In this document: one piece after another, positions 14,422-20,943 of the stretch
How the letters are laid out: each line of letters begins with the position of its first letter
Position numbering within the stretch: the stretch's first letter is position 1
Assembly: GCA_002701295.1 (NCBI GenBank)
Contig: NZUJ01000036.1
Location: forward strand, 1 to 34,118
Reading direction: 5' to 3'
From: Ponticaulis sp.
Lineage (GTDB): Bacteria > Pseudomonadota > Alphaproteobacteria > Caulobacterales > Hyphomonadaceae
DNA length: 34,118 nt
The notes under the pieces: generated by a model
The model's input: the letters and a program-made list of their open reading frames with translations, nothing else
Database searches by the model: none
What the model was told of the DNA's origin: nothing
Translations under genes and position numbers: made by a program

Positions 14422-16410
14422 TTATTCTGCAGGGGCCGGAACAGCCTGAGAGCCGGCCGTCTTGCGGGATGGCAGGCGGAAACGGGCATCGGCGAGAGAG
14501 ATAAATCCGCCAATCGCCATGATCAATGCACCGCCCCAGATCCAACCAACAAATGGATGTACGTAAAAGCGGATGCGGTAACGACCATCCTCAAGACCTT
14601 CGCCGACAGCCGCGAACAGATTGCGGGTGAAGCCCACATCGAGGGCAGCTTCCGTCGTCATTTGCTGCTCAACCTTGTAGAGGCGGCGTTCCGGGCGGAG
14701 CGTTGTGATTGTGCGGCCATCCTTGAGAATATCGAGTGTGGCGCTCTGGCTTATATAATTCTCGCCCTCACCCTCCGACACGCTTTGCAAAAGGACCTCA
14801 TAGCCTGCGACTTCCGCGGACTGCGCCGGAGCAAGTGCCAGCTGATCTTCTGATGACCAGACACTCATGCTGGTGACCCCGACCATCGTAACGGCAAGCC
14901 CGACGTGACCAAGCAGGAAACCAAAGGCGGCAGCCGGCAGGCGCGTCATCAGTTTGAAACTGTCAGCCATCGGGATTTTGCCGATGCGGGCTTTGTCAGC
15001 GAATGTGAGAACGGCGCTGATCAGGAGGAATAGCGCCAGACCAATCGCCAGGGCGCCGAGAACGGATTTGCCGATGATCGCCACGAGAATTGCAAGCGCC
15101 CCCCCAGAGACTGCCATGATGGCCAGCGGTTTTGCCAGCCGTTTCGGGTCATCGAGACGCCATTTCAGAAGCGGCCCAACCCCCATGAAAAGAATGAGGA
15201 TCGTCATGATTGGGGCAAAGGTCATGTTGAAATAGGGTGGACCAACGGTGAGCTTTGAATTGGACAGGGCGTCAATCAGAAGCGGGTAGAAGGTGCCGAT
15301 GAAAACAGTGGCGGTCGCTGCGCAAAGAAGAAGGTTATTGAGGACAAGGCTGCCTTCGCGGCTGACGGCATCAAAGGTGGTCGTAGAGGCGATACGGTTA
15401 GCGCGTATCGCATAGAGCGTGAGTGCGCCGCCGGTTGCGAGGGCGAGAAGACCGAGCAGGAACACGCCGCGTTCAGGGTCGACGGCAAAGGCGTGGACGC
15501 TGGTCAGAACGCCGGAGCGCACAATGAATGTACCGATCAGGCTGAGTGAGAAGGTGGCGATCGCCAGAAGCAAAGTCCAGTTCATGAAAGTGTGGCGCTT
15601 CTCAACGACGAGGGTCGAGTGCAGCAACGCCGTACCGGCCAGCCAGGGCATGAGGGAGACGTTCTCGACAGGGTCCCAGAACCACCAGCCGCCCCAGCCG
15701 AGTTCGTAATATGCCCAGAGGCTCCCGAGCGCGATGCCGATGGTAAGGAAGGACCAGGCGGCCAGCACCCACGGACGCACAAAGCGGGCCCAGAGCGCAT
15801 CAACGCGGCCTTCGATCAGCGCGGCGATGGCAAAAGAGAACGCGACCGAGAAGCCGACATAACCGAGATAGAGAAACGGGGGATGAAAGGCGAGGCCGGG
15901 GTCCTGCAGGAGCGGGTTGAGGCCTGAGCCATCCGCCGGGATGACGTCAAGCCGCGTAAACGGGTTGGATGTGAAGATCAGGAAGCCGAGAAATCCGGCA
16001 CCGATAATGCCCTGAACGCCGATAGCGCGCGCCCGCAGAGTAGAGGGCAGAGACTGTCCCAGAAACGCCATGGCGCCACCGAAGATCGCGACGATCATGA
16101 CCCATAACAACATGGACCCTTCATGATTTCCCCAAGCGCCTGACAGCTTGTAGAGAAGTGGCTTGGACGTATGCGAATAGTTGGCCACCAGAGCGACCGA
16201 AAAATCGGATTCCAGAAACAGCGATGCAAGAAGTGCGAAGGCTGTCGCGAGGAATACGGCTTGTCCCATTGCGGCATGATCCGCAAACGCCATCAAACGG
16301 CCATTGACCGACTGAGCGCCCCACAGACCCAGAGTCCCCTGCAGAAGGGCGAGGGTGAGGGAAAGAAGGAGTAGGATTTGACCGGCTTCAGCTAACATGG
16401 GGTCCGTCAT
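14422..16410 (-). CDS. ccmF: Haem lyase subunit CcmF
   Basis: This 662-residue polytopic protein of the CcmF/CycK/CcsA family is the haem-ligating core that attaches haem to apocytochrome c together with CcmH and CcmI. The WWD domain is clear (W-G-G-W-W-F-W-D-P-V-E-N-V-S-L-M-P-W) and is flanked by membrane segments. A large periplasmic loop (about 530-620) precedes the last membrane helix, as in typical CcmF. Length is normal (E. coli is about 650). The start ATG has only a weak ribosome site. It heads the ccmF-G-H-I operon. ccmE, which often precedes ccmF, is not here. Confidence 0.95.
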   Translation of the reverse strand: MTDPMLAEAGQILLLLSLTLALLQGTLGLWGAQSVNGRLMAFADHAAMGQAVFLATAFALLASLFLESDFSVALVANYSHTSKPLLYKLSGAWGNHEGSMLLWVMIVAIFGGAMAFLGQSLPSTLRARAIGVQGIIGAGFLGFLIFTSNPFTRLDVIPADGSGLNPLLQDPGLAFHPPFLYLGYVGFSVAFSFAIAALIEGRVDALWARFVRPWVLAAWSFLTIGIALGSLWAYYELGWGGWWFWDPVENVSLMPWLAGTALLHSTLVVEKRHTFMNWTLLLAIATFSLSLIGTFIVRSGVLTSVHAFAVDPERGVFLLGLLALATGGALTLYAIRANRIASTTTFDAVSREGSLVLNNLLLCAATATVFIGTFYPLLIDALSNSKLTVGPPYFNMTFAPIMTILILFMGVGPLLKWRLDDPKRLAKPLAIMAVSGGALAILVAIIGKSVLGALAIGLALFLLISAVLTFADKARIGKIPMADSFKLMTRLPAAAFGFLLGHVGLAVTMVGVTSMSVWSSEDQLALAPAQSAEVAGYEVLLQSVSEGEGENYISQSATLDILKDGRTITTLRPERRLYKVEQQMTTEAALDVGFTRNLFAAVGEGLEDGRYRIRFYVHPFVGWIWGGALIMAIGGFISLADARFRLPSRKTAGSQAVPAPAE

Positions 16411-16546
16411 TCTGATCAGTTCTGGAAATCGAGACCATAATCATTTGCAGGCAAGACGCCAGACTTATGCCGAAGGTTTGATCTTCTGTCGCAGGTGTTC
16501 AGCGCTTCGACCGGGGGAAGAGCAGTCGGAAGTCTCGCGGCAGAAG

Positions 16547-16599
16547 GGCGGTTTTGGCCGTTCCACCAAAACTCGCCTCAAATGCGAACTTCCTAGGAA
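16547..16599. promoter_or_regulatory. Hairpin and palindrome in the ccmF/pseudokinase divergent region
   Basis: GGCG-GTTTTGG (16547-16557) pairs with CCAAAAC-T-CGCC (16566-16577) over 11 bp with one bulged T and an 8-base loop. Thirteen bases further is the perfect 10-base palindrome TTCCTAGGAA (16590-16599). Neither is followed by a T-tract, so they look like control elements or an mRNA leader structure for the plus-strand gene rather than terminators. The remainder of the 242-base gap shows nothing I recognise. Confidence 0.4.
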
Positions 16600-16652
16600 T
16601 GGTTAACGGCTCATGCCAAACATGTTAATGATAATGGAAACAGGATCGCAGA

Positions 16653-19007
16653 ATGGCACGTAAGGCTTTAAAGCCCGGAAAGGCTGTTGGTCAGTACATC
16701 ATCAGGTCAGAGAAAGCTCAGGACGTTCTGGGCGTGACATATCTCGGTGATGAAGGACCTACAGCCCCGGGCTCGGCTGCGGTGCTGATCCGGGAAGTCT
16801 TTCCAGCCAATCTGGCGCGACGTCGAGGCGACAAGATTCACGCGTCGCGCAGCACCCAACGCGATGAATTCGACGCGCTGATTGCTTTGGAAAGCGAAAA
16901 GCAAAAACGATATCTGGCTCTTGATACAGACGGTCTTATTCCCGCGCTCGACCACGTTGAGAAAAATGGCACGGTTTATCTGGTCACTGAATGGCCAAGC
17001 GGGGAAAGTCTGGCGCAGACACTGGCAAGAGATGGCCTGTTCTCGCCCGGGTTCGCGCGGTCGCTGCTCAGCGTGCTTCTGCCTGGGTTGAAAGCGCTGG
17101 GCGAGGCCGGGCTGGTGCACAGCCTGATTTCGCCAACGACAATTATGCGTCTGGATGACGGAAAGCCCTGTGTGATCGCACCAGACCGGCTCAAGTTTTC
17201 AGGGCGCGATACTCGCGTGATGACGCTGGACGCCTCCGAAAAAACACCTTATCTGGCGCCAGAATTTCTGAATGCGAGCGTAGGGGAACCGGGCACTGCA
17301 AGTGACGTCTATTCCTTGTGCGCGACATTTTATAATCTGTTGACAGGCAAGACGCCGGCGTCCCCCACAGACCGCCTCAAAGCGGCTGAAGCCGGAGAAG
17401 AGGATCCTCTTGATCTGGAGGTTCTGCGATCCGGTCTGAGTGATGACCCGCAATTGTCTGCTGCACTCGACAAGGGGCTCAGGCTGCGGGTGGCGGAGCG
17501 CCTGGCGACCATGTCTGAACTGGAGTCTGCGATGTATCTTGGGCCCGTTGATGCGGATTTCGAGGATGATGATCAGGCCGTTGGCTTGTCAACGACCGCA
17601 GCGCCGAGCTGGTGGTCGCGCAATGGTCGTGGCCTGATGGCAGGCGTTGGTGCGCTTTTGTTTGTTCTGCTCATCTTTCCGCTGATCAGTTATTTTGTGC
17701 CGGGCGATGGCTCGGTCGATGACGGGGCCGGTGAGGCGCCAATGGTTGAGGTTGAGCGCACGCAGGAGGCGGATGAGCCGACGGCCGTTGCTGCAGAGGT
17801 GCCGGTCGAAGAAGACGAGGTGAGCGTTCAGTCGGGTGATGCGCCCGAGCCTGCAGACCCGGCCATAGTTGCTGAGCCTGAAACGGACGCCGGAATTGGC
17901 CAATGGCTGGCGGTTGATCAAAGCGATCCTGCGGCCATTCTTGCTTTCCTGAATACGGATAATTTGAGCGCGTCCGTCAGAGCGCAGGCGCGAGCACGTT
18001 GGCGAACGCTGGAAGCGCAGGCGTGGCAGGCCGCTGAAGCTGATGGCACTGAGCCTGTGCTTCAGGCCTTTGTGGATGAGTTTGCGACTGAGCCTCCCCA
18101 ATTCGCGCGTTTTGCTGAAGCGGCAAATCTGGCGCTTTCCGAGGTAGGCACGCCGGTTGATACACCGGCATCCGAGCCTGACGCCGTTGAAGACGCGAGC
18201 GAAGATGCTTCAGAAGACGCGCCAGAGGCTGACAATGTGGACGGCAGTGAAAGTGCTGATCCTGCTCCTGAAGAGACGACACCCGAGGAAACGCCAGAAA
18301 ACCCGCCTTTGCCGCCGGTCGAACAAGAGGTGGTGCGGGCGTGCGATGATTGTCCTCCAATGCGGGCAGCGGCTGGTGGTCTCATGTTCAGCGTTCATGA
18401 AGTAACCGTGAGCGAGTATCAGGCCTTCGTGCAGGCAACTGGTCGCAGAGTGTCGCAAGGGTGTTTTGTTCAACGCGCAAATTCAGAGACCGTCTGGGGA
18501 TATGAGTCCGGCGCGAGCTTTGAGGCGCCTGGGTATCCGGTCACTGATGCGCATCCGGCTGTGTGTGTGTCTTTTGATGATGCAACCGCGTTTGCGCAAT
18601 GGTTGAGCGAAATTTCAGACGAGGTTTACAGACTGCCGACTGAAGACGAATGGACCGCTCTCGCAGGTGCGCCATCTCCTGCAGCACTGGCATGTGGGAG
18701 CGGTAACTTCGCTGATGCCAGCCTGAGTGATCTGGGCGTTGGCATTCCAGGCCAGACATGTCGCGATGGGTCCGCCTTCGCCATGCCGGCGTCTTCATCA
18801 GATGATGCATTTTCAGGCTTGCTGGGCAATGTAGCAGAATGGGTTGCGAGCTGCGATGGCGGTGACTGCTCAAAGCGCGTCATTTTAGGGGGCTCCTGGG
18901 CGTCCACGCCGGCGCAAATTCAGCGTGGCTTGAGAGAGATTTACCCGACCAATAGCCGTAACAACTCACTGGGATTCAGGGTTGTATTAGATACATCGTC
19001 TTCGTAA
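16653..19007 (+). CDS. Membrane-anchored pseudokinase fused to FGE/SUMF-like domain
   Basis: This 784-residue protein has a Ser/Thr kinase fold at about 14-295, a polar linker, one membrane helix at about 328-349, a long Glu/Pro-rich periplasmic stretch (350-560) and a formylglycine-generating-enzyme-like domain (565-780). The kinase looks dead. The beta-3 Lys is R47 (V-L-I-R-E-V-F-P), the H-R-D loop reads H156-S-L-I-S-P-T-T-I, and D-F-G is replaced in C-V-I-A-P-D-R-L. Structural marks A-P-E (202-204) and D218-V-Y-S-L remain. The C-terminal domain shows Y-R-L-P-T-E-D-E-W, L-L-G-N-V-A-E-W, L-G-G-S-W and G-F-R-V, but no cysteine follows G-G-S-W, so FGE catalysis is unlikely. The ATG follows CAGGA. 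A sensing or scaffold role is inferred. Confidence 0.82.
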   Translation: MARKALKPGKAVGQYIIRSEKAQDVLGVTYLGDEGPTAPGSAAVLIREVFPANLARRRGDKIHASRSTQRDEFDALIALESEKQKRYLALDTDGLIPALDHVEKNGTVYLVTEWPSGESLAQTLARDGLFSPGFARSLLSVLLPGLKALGEAGLVHSLISPTTIMRLDDGKPCVIAPDRLKFSGRDTRVMTLDASEKTPYLAPEFLNASVGEPGTASDVYSLCATFYNLLTGKTPASPTDRLKAAEAGEEDPLDLEVLRSGLSDDPQLSAALDKGLRLRVAERLATMSELESAMYLGPVDADFEDDDQAVGLSTTAAPSWWSRNGRGLMAGVGALLFVLLIFPLISYFVPGDGSVDDGAGEAPMVEVERTQEADEPTAVAAEVPVEEDEVSVQSGDAPEPADPAIVAEPETDAGIGQWLAVDQSDPAAILAFLNTDNLSASVRAQARARWRTLEAQAWQAAEADGTEPVLQAFVDEFATEPPQFARFAEAANLALSEVGTPVDTPASEPDAVEDASEDASEDAPEADNVDGSESADPAPEETTPEETPENPPLPPVEQEVVRACDDCPPMRAAAGGLMFSVHEVTVSEYQAFVQATGRRVSQGCFVQRANSETVWGYESGASFEAPGYPVTDAHPAVCVSFDDATAFAQWLSEISDEVYRLPTEDEWTALAGAPSPAALACGSGNFADASLSDLGVGIPGQTCRDGSAFAMPASSSDDAFSGLLGNVAEWVASCDGGDCSKRVILGGSWASTPAQIQRGLREIYPTNSRNNSLGFRVVLDTSSS

Positions 19008-19024
19008 AATGGAGTTAACGTCTG

Positions 19025-19071
19025 GTGAAGGCCGATTGCGGACTTCACAGCATCCGGTTTTCGCTTTTTTT
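19025..19071 (+). terminator. Possible terminator after the pseudokinase gene
   Basis: GTGAAG (19025-19030) with CTTCAC (19043-19048), extended inside by CCG/CGG across one mismatch, forms a stem with an ATTG loop. A run of seven Ts follows at 19065-19071, about 16 bases after the stem, which is further than usual. It lies 18 bases past the stop codon. Confidence 0.4.
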
Positions 19072-19120
19072 GCAGGTGCGAAGGTATAACAGTCCTAACT
19101 AATAAGGGGGCTGAAGCCTT

Positions 19121-20803
19121 ATGCGTATGCTATTTTCCGACAAGCGCGGCAATGTCGCCATGATTTTTGCGTTATGTCTGTTACCTCTCCTGGTCATGGT
19201 GGGGGGCGTTATCGACATGTCTCGCCAGCGTGGTGGCGAGGGACGTGCGCAGGATGCACTGGACGCAGCATTGCTGGCCGTGGCCAAAAATGCAGACGGA
19301 AAAAACGACAGTCAGCTGACGCGTGATGCATTGGTCTGGTTTCAAAACCATCTGAATGATCCGAGCTTTTCGGTCGAGTCCTTCACAGTGACGCGGGTGG
19401 ATGATGGCCTGCGCGCAGAAATTACCGGCGGCGTGGAAACTCTGTTTCTGGGGCTGATCGGTATTGAAGACCTCGGCGTGACACGGTCTGCCGAAGTGCA
19501 GGTTGGTCTGACAAAAATCGAACTGGCGTTGGTGCTGGATACCACGGGCTCTATGGGGGCGACGCCATCAGGTCAGTCACAAACCAAGCTGGAAAGCCTT
19601 CAGAATGCGGCCAAGCGCATGGTCACCACACTGGACGCCTTGTCGCCAAATGACAGCATGATTGAAATCGGGATTGTTCCCTTCGCGACCTATGTGAATG
19701 TTGGCGCGGACAATGATAGCGCGCCGTGGATCGATACTGGCGGTGTTTCGCCGGTTCATGGCGATAATCTTGTTGAGGGAATTAATCGGTTTGACCTCTA
19801 TGAACATCTGGGTGCGGAATGGAAGGGCTGCGTTATGGCGCGTCCGGCACCTTATGATGTGGACGATACCCGACCGCGCACAAGCAGACCGGAAACGCTG
19901 TTCGTTCCGCTGTTTCACCCGGATGAACCCGACAGAACCGGGCGTTGGGAGGATTATCCAAACAATTATGTCGACGATCCCGACGCGTCATTTGGCATTC
20001 CGTTTCTCGACCTTGGTAACCCGGTTAAGTATGGCGTTCCATGGGAAATTATCCGCGATATTCCTGGTCTGCCGCAGAGTGTTATCAACCTTCTGATCGG
20101 GCCGGTGTGTGTCGATGGTCTCGACCCAAATAATGGTGAAGGTCAGGAGTGTGGTACAGATCCAACCAATCCTGTGACCTGGACGCCTGTCGATCTTCAC
20201 CCGAACTATCGGTATTACTCTGACGTCGATACGGAAATCGGACCAAGCTTCAGCTGTGAAATGCGTCCAATCACGCCACTGACCTCGAATTATGCAGTGC
20301 TTCGCAGTGAGATTGATTCACTGGTGTCATCTGGCTCGACAAATATTTCTGAGGGTGTGTCTTGGGGTTTGCGGGTCTTGTCGCCTCAATATCCGTTCCG
20401 TGAAGCGGATCAGTACTCATCCAAGGTTCAGAAGGTGATGGTTGTCCTGTCCGATGGAAACAACATGATTGTGAAGCGTGACGGCCATCCGGGCGGCTCT
20501 GACTTCTCAGCCTACGGATATATGGAAAACCGTCGTCTGGAAGGCGTTGAGGGCCGCTATGACCAGCAGGAAATCCTCGATGCGATGGATGCACGGACGC
20601 AGCTGGCTTGCCAGAATGCGAAGGCAGTTGGCATTCGCGTCTTCACCATCCGTCTGGCTCTGGAAGATGATCGTTCAGAAAACCTGCTGACAGAATGCGC
20701 TTCTGATCCGGAGGATTTCATCGATGTTCAGGATTCTGATGATCTGGATGAAGCCTTTGCAGAGATCGCTGACCGGATATCGATCCTGTACCTCTCTCAC
20801 TGA
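19121..20803 (+). CDS. TadG-like protein with von Willebrand A domain
   Basis: This 560-residue protein starts with the Flp/TadE-TadG pattern: K-R-G-N-V-A-M-I-F-A-L (8-18) leads into one membrane helix and then I-D-M-S-R-Q-R followed by A-Q-D-A-L-D-A-A-L-L-A-V-A. A von Willebrand A domain begins near 133 with the metal site D140-T-T-G-S144 and continues to V-M-V-V-L-S-D-G-N-N. A roughly 250-residue cysteine- and Asp-rich insertion sits inside it, as in many TadG proteins. The helix should anchor it in the inner membrane with the vWA part in the periplasm, where TadG-type proteins assist tight-adherence pilus function. No other tad genes are in the window, so it may act alone or with the adjacent pseudokinase. 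The ribosome site is AAGGGGG. Confidence 0.88.
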   Translation: MRMLFSDKRGNVAMIFALCLLPLLVMVGGVIDMSRQRGGEGRAQDALDAALLAVAKNADGKNDSQLTRDALVWFQNHLNDPSFSVESFTVTRVDDGLRAEITGGVETLFLGLIGIEDLGVTRSAEVQVGLTKIELALVLDTTGSMGATPSGQSQTKLESLQNAAKRMVTTLDALSPNDSMIEIGIVPFATYVNVGADNDSAPWIDTGGVSPVHGDNLVEGINRFDLYEHLGAEWKGCVMARPAPYDVDDTRPRTSRPETLFVPLFHPDEPDRTGRWEDYPNNYVDDPDASFGIPFLDLGNPVKYGVPWEIIRDIPGLPQSVINLLIGPVCVDGLDPNNGEGQECGTDPTNPVTWTPVDLHPNYRYYSDVDTEIGPSFSCEMRPITPLTSNYAVLRSEIDSLVSSGSTNISEGVSWGLRVLSPQYPFREADQYSSKVQKVMVVLSDGNNMIVKRDGHPGGSDFSAYGYMENRRLEGVEGRYDQQEILDAMDARTQLACQNAKAVGIRVFTIRLALEDDRSENLLTECASDPEDFIDVQDSDDLDEAFAEIADRISILYLSH

Positions 20804-20813
20804 TCATCGGTCC

Positions 20814-20863
20814 AAAAAAAGAACCCGCAGGATGATGAGGGGTATCATCCTGCGGGTTTCATT
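20814..20863. terminator. Bidirectional Rho-independent terminator
   Basis: A perfect 15-bp stem, AACCCGCAGGATGAT (20822-20836) with ATCATCCTGCGGGTT (20844-20858), closes a 7-base loop. On the minus strand it is followed by seven Ts, ideal for the YadA-like gene. On the plus strand it is followed by TCATTTTG, adequate for the TadG-like gene. Confidence 0.9.
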
Positions 20864-20943
20864 TTGAGGTTATCGGTTCTTCACAATTTGGGCGTTGTGA
20901 TTGGGGGCAAACCGATCACCCCGGGAAGTCGGATGGGGTGCTT

